Source: Pirellula sp.
GTDB taxonomy: Bacteria; Planctomycetota; Planctomycetia; Pirellulales; PNKZ01
Direction of reading: 5' to 3'
Length of the DNA stretch: 64,000 bases
Assembly (NCBI GenBank): GCA_013822735.1
Contig: PNKZ01000027.1
Location: forward strand, 1 to 64,000
Part shown: piece after piece, positions 9,439 to 17,889 of the stretch
Layout of the letters: every line of letters begins with the position of its first letter
Numbering within the stretch: position 1 is the first letter of the stretch
Position numbers and translations under genes: made by a program
Notes under the pieces: generated by a model
What the model saw: only the letters and a program-made list of their open reading frames with translations
The model's database searches: none
Told to the model about the DNA's origin: nothing

Positions 9439-10974
9439 ATGATCGGCGCGCGCGGCTACCGAGCGATATTCTTCGTCGCGGCATGGTTTCTCGCCTGGGG
9501 CGAAGTCGCCGAAGGCGCCGGGAAGCTGCTGCTCAACGTCGTGGATGCCGAAGCCGGCCAAATGCTGCCGTTTCGAATCCACCTCCGCACGGAGAAGGGC
9601 GTGCCGGTCAAGCTCCCTAAGCTTCCGAATTGGCACGACCACGCGTCGGTCCCCGGCAGCGTGCAGTTAGAACTGCTTCGAGGCAACTACTTCTTCGAAA
9701 TCGAGCACGGGCCGGAGTTTGAGAACGCGACCGGTTTTTTCACCATCAACGACGGCGCCGACGACGAAAAGACGGTGACGCTGAAGCGCGCCGCCGATAT
9801 GCCGAAGGAAGGTTGGTGGTCGGGCGATCTCGACGTCCGTCGCCCGCAGCGCGAGCTCGAACTTGCCATGCAGGCCGACGATGTGCATGTCGTGCCGCTC
9901 ACGACTTGGTCGAACCGCAAAAGCGATTGGGTGAAGATGCCGTTGCCCAAGCAGGTCGTGGTGACCTACGGCGACGATCGCTTCTACCACTGGTTGGCCG
10001 GCTATGAAGATCGCGCCGGCGGGCCGATCGGCATCTACAATTTGCCGCGGCCGGCGCAATTGCCGACCTTACCGAAGGACTTGCTGCCGCTACTCGGTCC
10101 TCTCCAAGAGCTCAAAAAGGAAAACGCCGGACTGTGGATTGACGTTGCGCATCCCAACGCCTGGGACCTGCCGATCTTGCTCGCGCTCGGGCTCGTAGAT
10201 TCCTATCGCGTGCTGCCGAGCTATTTGCAACGCGACAAAGTTGCGTTCACGCCGTACGGCAAGCCGTTCGACAAGTCGATGTACCTAGGCAATGAAGGTC
10301 CCGCTCGATTCGCGGCCGACGTCTATTTTCATATTCTCAACGCCGGATTTCGCATCCCGCCGTCGGCCGGCTCCGGATCGGGCATCGCGCCCAATCCGCT
10401 GGGTTATAGTCGCGTCTACGTGCAGTTGGAGAAGGGGGATGTCGGTTATCAGGCGTGGTGGGAAGGGTTTCGACGTGGTCGCGTGACCGTGTCAAACGGT
10501 CCGCTGATTCGGCCGCTGGCGAATCACCTTCCTCCGGGCGGCCAATTCTCGGCCGCCGAAGGGGAAACCGTCGAACTCGATATGTCGATGAATCTGACCA
10601 CGCGCGACACGATCGACTACGTCGAAGTGATCCAAAACGGCCGGACGGCCCACAGCGTGCGTTTGCGCGATTGGGTCAAGAACGGCGGCCATTTTCCGGC
10701 GACGAAGTTTACCGAAAGCGGTTGGTGTCTCGTGCAGGCCCGATGCGTGCTCCCGAAGACTTATCGTATGACGATGAGCGCGCCATGGTACGTCGTCATC
10801 GGCGGCCGGGAACGTGTGAGTAAGGCGTCGGCGCAATTCTTTCTCGACTGGCTCGAAGAGCGGGCCGGCGAATTGAAGATTGCCGACGCCGAGCAGAAGA
10901 AAGCGGCCGACGCGGTGATTGCCGAAGCGCGAACGTTCTGGCAGCGGCGCATTGCCGAAGCCAACGCGCCTTAG
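9439..10974 (+). CDS. Secreted CehA/McbA-like protein with a lost PHP metal motif
   Basis: A 511-residue protein with an N-terminal signal peptide (start MIGARGYRAIFFVAAWFLAW). I chose the ATG at 9439 because it puts the signal peptide first; an upstream ATG at 9388 adds 17 unlikely residues. The layout matches planctomycete CehA/McbA-family proteins: a beta domain (20-130), then a PHP-like region beginning GWWSGDLDVRR. In active homologues this site reads GDLHxH and binds metal; here both histidines are replaced. The C-terminal beta region (ISNGP-like RVTVSNGPLIRPL) is retained. It is probably a non-catalytic secreted protein. Substrate is unknown. Confidence 0.7.
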   Translation: MIGARGYRAIFFVAAWFLAWGEVAEGAGKLLLNVVDAEAGQMLPFRIHLRTEKGVPVKLPKLPNWHDHASVPGSVQLELLRGNYFFEIEHGPEFENATGFFTINDGADDEKTVTLKRAADMPKEGWWSGDLDVRRPQRELELAMQADDVHVVPLTTWSNRKSDWVKMPLPKQVVVTYGDDRFYHWLAGYEDRAGGPIGIYNLPRPAQLPTLPKDLLPLLGPLQELKKENAGLWIDVAHPNAWDLPILLALGLVDSYRVLPSYLQRDKVAFTPYGKPFDKSMYLGNEGPARFAADVYFHILNAGFRIPPSAGSGSGIAPNPLGYSRVYVQLEKGDVGYQAWWEGFRRGRVTVSNGPLIRPLANHLPPGGQFSAAEGETVELDMSMNLTTRDTIDYVEVIQNGRTAHSVRLRDWVKNGGHFPATKFTESGWCLVQARCVLPKTYRMTMSAPWYVVIGGRERVSKASAQFFLDWLEERAGELKIADAEQKKAADAVIAEARTFWQRRIAEANAP

Positions 10975-10988
10975 AGCGTTGTAGGAGT

Positions 10989-11921
10989 CTACGCGGGCTC
11001 GGGCGTCCATGTCGGGTAGCGTTCGGTGATACTGCGGCGCAATTCGATGAGCATCTCACACGTCGCTCCGGAATATGGCGGCAACAGCCGTAGCGGGAAT
11101 TCCGGGTCGTGCAGCGCCCAAAGGAGTTTGTCGTAAGCGCCGTCGATACGCGGCGGCTGGCCGACGGCAACCCGGAGCAATTGGCCCAGTGCGGCAATTT
11201 CCGTTGCTAAACGATCGCGCGTTTCGGCATTGCCCGCACGGCAGGCGTCGTAGAATTCTCGGCAGCGGGCGGCATTCACCGTGCTGATGCTCGCCAGTAG
11301 CCCGACGTTGTCCTTCGGCAAAGTTTGGGCCAGGCCGCGTTCGCCGAGGTAGTGCGTGATCGTCGGAGTGCGGTCGAGCAGCGCGCGGAGATCGTCTCCT
11401 TGAAAGCCGGTATTCTTCGTGGCGACGAGGTTCGAGTGTTCGCCGGCGAGCCGCACGTAATCGTCAGCCGTGAGCAGTCGCTTGGTGCGGAGTAGGTTGT
11501 AATGCAGGAAGCGGCAATCGGGGAATTGGCCGCACGTGGCGCGAAAGAACGCCGCGAGTTCCGCGTCGCTTACGGTATGCCACGCCGGAAGTGAAATCTG
11601 AAACTGCCGCACGCCGTGCGCGCGGCAACGCTCGATGCGATCGACGACGGTGCCGGTCGACAGGCTGATCAGCCCGATCATCGGTTGGATACCGAGCGGC
11701 CCGCACTCCTCGAGGAAGGCGTCCACGATTTCGTTGAACTGCCCGTCGGTGACTTCGTAACCTTCGCCGGCGGTGCCGAAGAGATAGAGTTGTTTCGTGA
11801 GCAGGCCTGCGATGGCCCGAACCTGCAAGCGGAATGGACCGCCGAGAAATTGGCCGTCGGCATCCCACGGCACGACGCAAGCGGCGAGAATGCCGCCGGG
11901 AGAAGTTTTAGTATCTCGCAT
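10989..11921 (-). CDS. Dihydrodipicolinate synthase family aldolase
   Basis: A 310-residue TIM-barrel protein of the DapA/N-acetylneuraminate lyase superfamily, which cleaves or joins pyruvate-derived 2-oxo acids through a Schiff base. The catalytic tyrosine lies in LHYN and the Schiff-base lysine in LVATKNTG. The family glycine-rich entry (FGTAGEGYEVT) replaces the usual GTTGE. The sequence is divergent from true DapA, and no lysine biosynthesis genes are near, so the substrate is open. It lies downstream of rpoN on the same strand, with a hairpin between them. Confidence 0.85.
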   Translation of the reverse strand: MRDTKTSPGGILAACVVPWDADGQFLGGPFRLQVRAIAGLLTKQLYLFGTAGEGYEVTDGQFNEIVDAFLEECGPLGIQPMIGLISLSTGTVVDRIERCRAHGVRQFQISLPAWHTVSDAELAAFFRATCGQFPDCRFLHYNLLRTKRLLTADDYVRLAGEHSNLVATKNTGFQGDDLRALLDRTPTITHYLGERGLAQTLPKDNVGLLASISTVNAARCREFYDACRAGNAETRDRLATEIAALGQLLRVAVGQPPRIDGAYDKLLWALHDPEFPLRLLPPYSGATCEMLIELRRSITERYPTWTPEPA

Positions 11922-11946
11922 CCTGCTCGTTACCCCTCACCCCCGG

Positions 11947-11971
11947 CCCCTCTCCCGCAAGGGGCGAGGGG
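11947..11971. terminator. GC-rich hairpin after rpoN
   Basis: CCCCTCTCCC, a GCAA turn, and GGGGCGAGGGG form an imperfect stem of about ten pairs. It starts 11 bases downstream of the rpoN stop codon on the minus strand. It could slow or end transcription before the aldolase gene, but no T tract follows. The same CCCTCTCCC...GGGGAGAGGG style of hairpin is frequent between planctomycete genes, so it may be a dispersed repeat. Confidence 0.45.
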
Positions 11972-11981
11972 GGAATGCCTG

Positions 11982-13454
11982 CTACTCCCAAACGCGGCGC
12001 TCGCGCGAGCTCGCAATCTTCATGATCTTGCGATACTTCGTCACCGTGCGGCGGGCCACGGTGAGTCCGTGTTTGCCGAGTTCGGTGACCAGATCATCGT
12101 CGGAGAGCGGGTGTTGTTTGTCTTCCTTGTCGATCACTTCTTGCAATTTCAGTCGCACGGTGTCCCAAGCCACTTCTTCGCCCGAGGCGCTCGTCGTGCC
12201 GCCGGCGAAGAATCGCTTGAGCGGGAAAATGCCGCGCGGCGTTTGAATCCATTTGTCGTCGACCGCGCGCGAGACCGTCGTGACGTGGACACCGACCCGA
12301 TCGGCGATTTGCTGCATTTTGAGCGGCTCGAGCGCTTCGGGACCCTTCATCAGAAAAGCCGTTTGGTGATCGACGATCGCCTGCGACACACGGGTGAGCG
12401 TGCTGCGGCGTTGCTCGATCGACTCAATCAACCATTGGGCGGCGTTGAGCTTGCGCTTGATCCATTCCTTCTCTTGGTCGGTTACGCCCCGTTCGAGCAT
12501 CTTGCGGTAGTAGCCGGAAATATGCAGGCTCGGCACGCGCCCGTCTTCGAGGCGCACGGTGTATTTGCCGTGTTCATCGACGTCGAGGAAGACGTCGGGC
12601 GTGACCGTCGGAGCGTGCACGTCGCTGAAGGCCGCGCCCGGCTTTGGGTTGAGCTTACGTAGCTCGTGCATCACTTCGTGAATCAGATCAATCGAATAGC
12701 CGGTCTTCTTCTGAATGGCCGGAAGCCGATTGTGCTCCAGGTCTTCCAAATGGTTGGCGATGATCACGCGCATTTGCTCGTAGAGATGCACGCCCGGCAG
12801 TAGTTGCCCGAGAAGGCATTCTTTCAAGTTGCGCGCGCCGACGCCCGGCGGATCGAGCTTTTGGATAATCGCAAGCGCCTTTTGAGCGAGCGCGATTTCG
12901 CCGCTGCCCGCCGAGAGGTCGATCAAGTCTTCGAGTCGACCGGAGAGGTAGCCGTTCTTGTCGAGGTTGTAGATGATCCGTTCGGCCATTTGCCGCGTCG
13001 GTTCATCGAGTTCGTACCAGCCGAGCTGTTCGATCAAGTAATCGGACAACGTTTGCGGCTTCGACTCCATATTCGCGATGGCGTCGTGCCGGCGATCGTC
13101 TTCTTCCGACATCCGATTGGCCGACATCCGCGGCCGTTCGTCGTAGTCTTGCGACCAATCGTCGCCGAGGTTTTCGAGCCGTTCAAAGTCGTCGGCGTTG
13201 TTCTTCGTTTCATCGACTACGAGCTCTTTTTCTTCGCTCGTCTTGGCGTCGCTGTTTTCGCGCTCGTTGTCTTCTTCCGGCAGATCGGGGTCTTCTTCGC
13301 GCATTTCGAGGATCGGATTCTCTTGCAACTCCTGCTCGATCCGCTCTTCGAGAGCTTGGATCGGGAGTTGGAGAATCTCCATCGACTGAATCATGCGCGG
13401 CGCCAGAATTTGCTTCTGGACCTGCCGCATCTCTTGGCCGAAGGAAAGACGCAT
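11982..13454 (-). CDS. rpoN: RNA polymerase sigma-54 factor
   Basis: A 490-residue RpoN. Region I opens with RLSFGQEMRQVQKQILAPRM and the glutamine- and leucine-rich stretch that contacts bacterial enhancer-binding proteins. Region II (about 55-125) is strongly acidic. The core-binding and helix-turn-helix regions follow, and the C-terminus has the RpoN box as ARRTVTKYRK, which reads the -24 element. Length is typical. Its target promoters and activators are not evident here. A 12-base inverted repeat lies just upstream. Confidence 0.98.
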   Translation of the reverse strand: MRLSFGQEMRQVQKQILAPRMIQSMEILQLPIQALEERIEQELQENPILEMREEDPDLPEEDNERENSDAKTSEEKELVVDETKNNADDFERLENLGDDWSQDYDERPRMSANRMSEEDDRRHDAIANMESKPQTLSDYLIEQLGWYELDEPTRQMAERIIYNLDKNGYLSGRLEDLIDLSAGSGEIALAQKALAIIQKLDPPGVGARNLKECLLGQLLPGVHLYEQMRVIIANHLEDLEHNRLPAIQKKTGYSIDLIHEVMHELRKLNPKPGAAFSDVHAPTVTPDVFLDVDEHGKYTVRLEDGRVPSLHISGYYRKMLERGVTDQEKEWIKRKLNAAQWLIESIEQRRSTLTRVSQAIVDHQTAFLMKGPEALEPLKMQQIADRVGVHVTTVSRAVDDKWIQTPRGIFPLKRFFAGGTTSASGEEVAWDTVRLKLQEVIDKEDKQHPLSDDDLVTELGKHGLTVARRTVTKYRKIMKIASSRERRVWE

Positions 13455-13470
13455 GGTACTTCGCAGTCCG

Positions 13471-13533
13471 AGGTTCAGGGTTCAGGATTCAGGGAGCTTC
13501 GTTCGGATGTCGCCCGTAGGCAACCCTGAACCT
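13471..13533. repeat. GGTTCAG-type inverted repeat
   Basis: AGGTTCAGGGTT at 13471-13482 is perfectly complementary to AACCCTGAACCT at 13522-13533. The left arm continues with a further CAGGATTCAGGG. Related AACCCTGAAC copies occur at about 23552-23579. It lies between recR and rpoN, both on the minus strand, and could fold into a hairpin in the shared transcript. Confidence 0.75.
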
Positions 13534-13558
13534 AGACCCCCGAAACCGGAACAATCGT

Positions 13559-14158
13559 TCAAAACTTCTGTCGCCCGGCCAGCGCATCGGCCAGGATCTC
13601 TTTGTTAGCAAATTCTAGCACGCTGCCCGTGGTCAGCCCCCGCGCGAGGCGCGTGATCTGTACGGGAAACTCCGCCAAACGGTGCGAGATGTAGAGCGCG
13701 GTTCCGTCCCCTTCGAGGGTCGGATTTGTCGCCATAATCACTTCCGTGAACGTTCCCTCGGCCACCCGTTCCACGAGCCGATCAATGGTCAGCTGGTCCG
13801 GTCCGATCCCCTCTAAAGGGGCGATGCGGCCTAAAAGCACGTGATACAACCCGCGGAAGCTGCCCGCTTGTTCCAGCGCGATCAAGTCGCGAGGTTGTTC
13901 GACGATGCACATCTGGGTCGCGTCACGGCGCGGATCCTCGCAGATGGTGCAGGTCTCTGTTTCCGACAAATTATAACAATTCTTGCAATATCGAACGTTT
14001 TCCTTCACCGCCCGAATGGCGTCGGCCAAACCGAGTGCTTCCGTCTTATGGACGCGAAGCACGTGGTACGTGAGGCGTTCGGCCGTTTTCTTGCCGATTC
14101 CCGGGAGTTTATTGAATTCTTCGATCAGTCTGGTGACCGATTGCGAGATCTGACTCAC
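13559..14158 (-). CDS. recR: Recombination mediator protein RecR
   Basis: A 199-residue RecR, which with RecO and RecF loads RecA at gaps. The N-terminal helix-hairpin-helix ([15 protein letters not shown]) is followed by a zinc finger with cysteines in CKNCYNL and [11 protein letters not shown] Toprim domain follows ([15 protein letters not shown], then [14 protein letters not shown]). Length and order are canonical. It lies downstream of dnaX, as in many bacteria, but the usual ebfC/ybaB gene between them is missing. Confidence 0.98.
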   Translation of the reverse strand: MSQISQSVTRLIEEFNKLPGIGKKTAERLTYHVLRVHKTEALGLADAIRAVKENVRYCKNCYNLSETETCTICEDPRRDATQMCIVEQPRDLIALEQAGSFRGLYHVLLGRIAPLEGIGPDQLTIDRLVERVAEGTFTEVIMATNPTLEGDGTALYISHRLAEFPVQITRLARGLTTGSVLEFANKEILADALAGRQKF

Positions 14159-14392
14159 GCGACACTTCCCTGCTCGGACGAGAAACTGGCTCTTTAGGCG
14201 CGAATTTTGCGGCCCGACCCGAGCATAGCAATTCCCTTGCCGTTTGTCGCTATTTCGTACGCGAGGGGGAGGGATTTGGTTCGATTTTTGCTAAATGCGA
14301 ATTTCAGGCCGCATCTGCTGGTCGCCGGATGCGCGGCCGTTGATCGCCGATCGTCCGATCCATTGGACCACGAAGCGCCGCTGCTCGACGCT

Positions 14393-16318
14393 TTACGCGT
14401 CTTCTTCCAGGCGGATCGGTCGGGCGTCGAAGATTTCGAGCGCCTTGCGCACGAACGGGAGTTGCGCCTTCTCGCGCATCTTCTCGTGCCTCTCTTGTTG
14501 CGACGGGCCGCGCGGGCCGGTTGCCCTTTCGGTACCGACCGGGTCGTCAACGAGTGTAAACTCCAGTTTCAACGGCGCGCCGACCGCCGCCGAGAGCGCT
14601 TGCTGAAGTCGCGCCGCTTGGTCCGGGCGTTCGCAAACGTCCTTGTGAAACTTCTTCCGTTTCGCGAAGGCAACGATGAACCGATTGGGAGCCTGGAACG
14701 AAACGCCTTCGCTCGCTCGAGCGCTGTCCGCAAGCAGATCGTGAAAGTCGTTGAGCACGCTCCCCCATACGGCTTGCGCTTGACCGGCGCTGAGATGCAC
14801 CGCTTGAGTCGGAGAGGCGGATATCGGCGTCGATGACGAAGGCGGCGCTACGGCAGCGGCCGGCTTCTCGACCCGCGCGGCGGCCGGCACTTGCGTCGGA
14901 GCCGACGGAGTTTCAGTTACCCGTGCTGTCTCAGCTACTCGGGCCGCCGTGCCGTTTTTTTTTACAGCCTCGGCCATTTCCGCGGCCAAAGAACCGCCCG
15001 GCGGTGCGCTTGCACGCTCGGCAATAGGACGTTGCGACTCGGCCGGCGGTGCAACCGCACTCGCGGACGCGGCGGCGGAAAGCGACGGAGTCGCGCGAAC
15101 GGATACGGGCGCGGGCGCACTCCCGGCAGGCAATGTGCCGCTGCCGATCGTGGCGACGAGCGTCGCCAAATCGTCCAAGTCGTCGAGGCTGCAAATACGC
15201 ACCAGCGCAATCTCGACGACCGTGCGACCATGCGTCGTTTGTTTCAGTCGCCAAGCGGCTTGTTCGGCAATTTCTAGCGTCGCCAGCAGCGTTTGCACGC
15301 CGATTTGCGGGCCGACTTGCGCAACCTGAGCCGCTCGGCTCGGAGCGACATAGAGAAACGACGTCGACGGGCAACCGACCGCGGCCATGAGCAAATCGCG
15401 CAAGTAGCCGATGAGCTGATCGAGCAATTGCCCGACGTCGACCCCTTGGTCGACCCCTTGCCCGAGCTCCGCCAGCGCTGCGGCGGCATTGCGCGAGGTG
15501 AGGGCATCGACCAGCGCGATCAGTCGCGTATCGGCTGCGATGCCGAGGAGGCGTTGCACGTCGTCGACCGTGACTGTTTTGCCGCCCGCGGCGAGGATTT
15601 GCTCCAGCAGTGATTGGCCGTCGCGCATCGAACCGGCGGCACGTCGGGCCAGCAGTTCAATTGCTTCCCCTTGCATCTCAACGCCTTCGGCGACCGTGAT
15701 CTGCCGCAGGCGTTCGGCGATGGTCGCCGTCTCGATGCCGGCGAAATCGAAGCGCTGGCAGCGCGAGAGAATGGTGATCGGAATCTTTTCCGGCTCGGTC
15801 GTGCAAAAAATGAACTTCACATGCTCGGGCGGCTCTTCGAGCGTTTTGAGCAACGCGTTGAACGCGTCGCGAGAGAGCATGTGGACTTCATCGATGATGT
15901 AGATTTTGAAGCGAGCTCGGCTCGGCCGAACGTTCACGTTTTGCCGAAGCTGCCGGATGTCGTCGATGCCGCGGTTGCTCGCACCGTCGATCTCAATGAC
16001 GTCGACGTCGTCGCCCGCCGTGACACTCTTGCAGATGTCGCACTCATTACAGGGCGTGTCGGTCGGGCCGGTGACGCAATTGAGCGCTTTGGCGAAGATG
16101 CGCGCGGTCGAGGTTTTGCCGACGCCGCGGGCGCCTGTAAATAGGTAAGCGTGCCCGACCCGGTGCGAGTGGATGGCGCCGGAAAGCGCTTGAGCGACGT
16201 GCTGTTGGCCGACCAACTCCGCAAAGGCCTGCGGCCGATAGCGCCGAGCAACGACGACATATTCACCGGCAGGGGCGCTCGGTGCGGCCGCGTCGTCCGA
16301 AGGGATGAGATCGGCCAT
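14393..16318 (-). CDS. dnaX: DNA polymerase III subunit tau/gamma
   Basis: A 641-residue clamp-loader ATPase. The Walker A motif GARGVGKTST is at residues 61-70, the zinc module (CNECDICKS) near 90-100, and Walker B/SRC motifs are present (IIDEVHMLS, LSRCQRFDF). The frame is open to 16429, but the ATG at 16318 (MADLIPSDDAA) gives a normal N-terminus. An Ala/Pro-rich linker at about 410-530 precedes the C-terminal tau domain. A run of nine A on the coding strand (14955-14963, codons 452-455) sits in this linker. Slippage in either direction meets a stop within about 12 codons, giving a gamma-like product of about 460 residues. It lies directly downstream of the SRP RNA. Confidence 0.97.
   Translation of the reverse strand: MADLIPSDDAAAPSAPAGEYVVVARRYRPQAFAELVGQQHVAQALSGAIHSHRVGHAYLFTGARGVGKTSTARIFAKALNCVTGPTDTPCNECDICKSVTAGDDVDVIEIDGASNRGIDDIRQLRQNVNVRPSRARFKIYIIDEVHMLSRDAFNALLKTLEEPPEHVKFIFCTTEPEKIPITILSRCQRFDFAGIETATIAERLRQITVAEGVEMQGEAIELLARRAAGSMRDGQSLLEQILAAGGKTVTVDDVQRLLGIAADTRLIALVDALTSRNAAAALAELGQGVDQGVDVGQLLDQLIGYLRDLLMAAVGCPSTSFLYVAPSRAAQVAQVGPQIGVQTLLATLEIAEQAAWRLKQTTHGRTVVEIALVRICSLDDLDDLATLVATIGSGTLPAGSAPAPVSVRATPSLSAAASASAVAPPAESQRPIAERASAPPGGSLAAEMAEAVKKNGTAARVAETARVTETPSAPTQVPAAARVEKPAAAVAPPSSSTPISASPTQAVHLSAGQAQAVWGSVLNDFHDLLADSARASEGVSFQAPNRFIVAFAKRKKFHKDVCERPDQAARLQQALSAAVGAPLKLEFTLVDDPVGTERATGPRGPSQQERHEKMREKAQLPFVRKALEIFDARPIRLEEDA
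14955..14963 (-). promoter_or_regulatory. A9 slippage site in dnaX
   Basis: The coding strand reads GTA AAA AAA AAC GGC, that is, nine consecutive A (nine T on the plus strand). One extra A puts the ribosome into a frame ending at TGA 12 codons later. One fewer leads to TAG after about 9 codons. Thermus dnaX uses an A9 run for transcriptional slippage and Escherichia coli dnaX uses A-AAA-AAG frameshifting, both to make gamma. The position fits that role. Actual slippage here is inferred. Confidence 0.7.
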
Positions 16319-16397
16319 GAGCTCAAGGGGGAGTAGGGAAGGGAAGGGGCGAAACAAGACGAACGACTCCGCCTTCTCCCCTACCGCCTTACTTAAT

Positions 16398-16515
16398 CGT
16401 CGGCCTTCGATGAGAGACCCGCCGCACATGAAGCTTACCGCTTATGGCTGCTGGATTTCTCCCCTGACCAGGTTCACAGGTCCCCATTGCGGGGGCCTCT
16501 CATCGAAGGCCGACG
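16398..16515 (-). ncRNA. ffs: Signal recognition particle RNA, small bacterial type
   Basis: On the minus strand the segment contains GTGAACCTGGTCAGG, then GGAGAAATCC, then AGCAGCCATAAGCGG. These are the conserved SRP Alu-less domain IV loop regions. The apical stem is GGA/TCC closed by a GAAA tetraloop. The ends are formed by a 19-base perfect inverted repeat at 16398-16416 and 16497-16515. The length of about 118 bases fits 4.5S-type RNA. It targets nascent membrane proteins with Ffh. It lies directly upstream of dnaX on the same strand, as in Bacillus. Exact ends are approximate. Confidence 0.92.
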
Positions 16516-16652
16516 AATCGGCGAATCGCCCAATGTAACTTGCCGGAGAACCGACGTCAAAGAGGGGCGCGCCATTGTGGGTGAAACACGGCATGGCCGA
16601 GCGGCATCCAACCGGTAGAATTCCGGGTCTCAAAAAATCTTGGGGGCGCCGA

Positions 16653-17168
16653 ATGTCCGCGAAGTCCCGACTTCAGAAGCAACTCGTCAGTGCACGCGAT
16701 TACAGCCTCTCGCTTTTGGCAGATTTCAAGTCGCCGGAGCAGTGGGTGCATCAAGTCCATTCGCATGCCAACCATGCTCTGTGGTTCGCCGGGCATATGG
16801 CGATGGCCGACAATTTCTTTCTGTCGAACGTTGCACCGGAAAAGGTTGTCGTGCGGCCTGAGTTCGAAAAGGCGTTCGGCACCGGCTCGCAGCCCACAAA
16901 CAACCCTGCCGATTATCCGCCGGCCGAGGAAGTGCTGGCAGTGATGAAGGAACGTCGCGAGACGCTACTCGGCGTACTCGAAGGCCTGGAGGAGACCGAC
17001 TTGGAGCAGCCGTTGCCCAAGGCCCGAGCGGACTTTCTACCGGACGTCGGCAGTGTGTTTGAAATGGCCGTTTGGCACGAAGGTTTGCACAGCGGACAAC
17101 TGAGCGTGGCCCGACGTGCCATGGGGCACGCGCCGATGGACCAGCAATCGAAAACCGACGCGAAGTAA
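16653..17168 (+). CDS. DinB-family protein
   Basis: A 171-residue four-helix-bundle protein of the DinB/YfiT superfamily. Putative metal-binding histidines lie in NHALWFAGHMAMAD and in HEGLHSGQLSVARR, matching the three-histidine pattern of the fold. Members include thiol-dependent S-transferases and stress proteins of unknown activity. I chose the ATG at 16653 (MSAKSRLQKQL) because the 26 residues available upstream look non-coding. Its stop codon is four bases from the end of the convergent DtxR-type gene. The substrate cannot be predicted. Confidence 0.85.
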   Translation: MSAKSRLQKQLVSARDYSLSLLADFKSPEQWVHQVHSHANHALWFAGHMAMADNFFLSNVAPEKVVVRPEFEKAFGTGSQPTNNPADYPPAEEVLAVMKERRETLLGVLEGLEETDLEQPLPKARADFLPDVGSVFEMAVWHEGLHSGQLSVARRAMGHAPMDQQSKTDAK

Positions 17169-17171
17169 ATT

Positions 17172-17852
17172 TTACTGCTCCGCGTTCGCCACGACGATCT
17201 TCTGTGCCGCATCGCGCCCGAGTGTGGTGACATGTCCGTCGACGACCACGGTGAGTGCGCCCGATTCGACACGGTTGGCCCGTACCTCGCCGCGGCAGCC
17301 GATCGTGAGGTTCGACTCCGAGAGAAACCGGAGGAATTCGGGGGATTGGTCCAGCACGCGCGTGAACCGGAACGCTTCCCCACCGGCAACTTCGGCGAGG
17401 CTTCGGCCTGCCGCTTCGGCGAGCGTGCCGTCGGCTCGAGGGATCGGGTCGCCGTGCGGGTCGACGCTTGGAAAGCCGAGAAACGCGTCAATGCGGTCGA
17501 TGAGCAAGTCGCTCACGGCGTGCTCCATATGTTCCGCTTCTTCGTGCACTTCGTCCCACGTCATCTTGAGCGTGGTCGCGAGAAAGAGCTCAATCAAGCG
17601 GTGCCGCCGCATCACGCGCAAGGCCAACTTACTGCCTTGGGAAGTGAGCCGTGCTCCTTCGTAGGGCGTGTAGGTGGCGAGGCCGCTTTCGCTCAATGTT
17701 TTGAGCATGCTCGTGACGGTACCCGGAGCAACGTCGAGCGCGTCGGCAATCGCGCCGGTCGTGGCGGGGCGCGTTTCCTTTGCGGCGACGTCGGCCGTGC
17801 CGCAAATCTGCTGGATCGTCTTCAAATAGTTTTCTACGGTCAGACTCGCCAC
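17172..17852 (-). CDS. DtxR/MntR-family metal-dependent transcriptional regulator
   Basis: A 226-residue iron- or manganese-dependent repressor. The N-terminal winged helix-turn-helix (SLTVENYLKTIQQI, then TGAIADALDVAPGTVTSML) is followed by the metal-binding dimerisation domain (MRRHRLIELFLATTL, WDEVHEEAEHMEHAVSD). A C-terminal FeoA/SH3-like domain occupies about 150-220. The HEEAEHMEH stretch is the standard metal-ligand region. No metal transporter is adjacent, so its regulon is elsewhere. The metal, iron or manganese, cannot be decided from sequence alone. Confidence 0.92.
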   Translation of the reverse strand: MASLTVENYLKTIQQICGTADVAAKETRPATTGAIADALDVAPGTVTSMLKTLSESGLATYTPYEGARLTSQGSKLALRVMRRHRLIELFLATTLKMTWDEVHEEAEHMEHAVSDLLIDRIDAFLGFPSVDPHGDPIPRADGTLAEAAGRSLAEVAGGEAFRFTRVLDQSPEFLRFLSESNLTIGCRGEVRANRVESGALTVVVDGHVTTLGRDAAQKIVVANAEQ

Positions 17853-17889
17853 GCGATACTCCGTCGCCGCCAGGAATTAGTCGATCGTG

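Noticed and set aside
14194-14550. A frame between recR and dnaX as a candidate ebfC.
   Set aside because: The translation is Arg/Ser-rich, overlaps dnaX, and has no EbfC motif.
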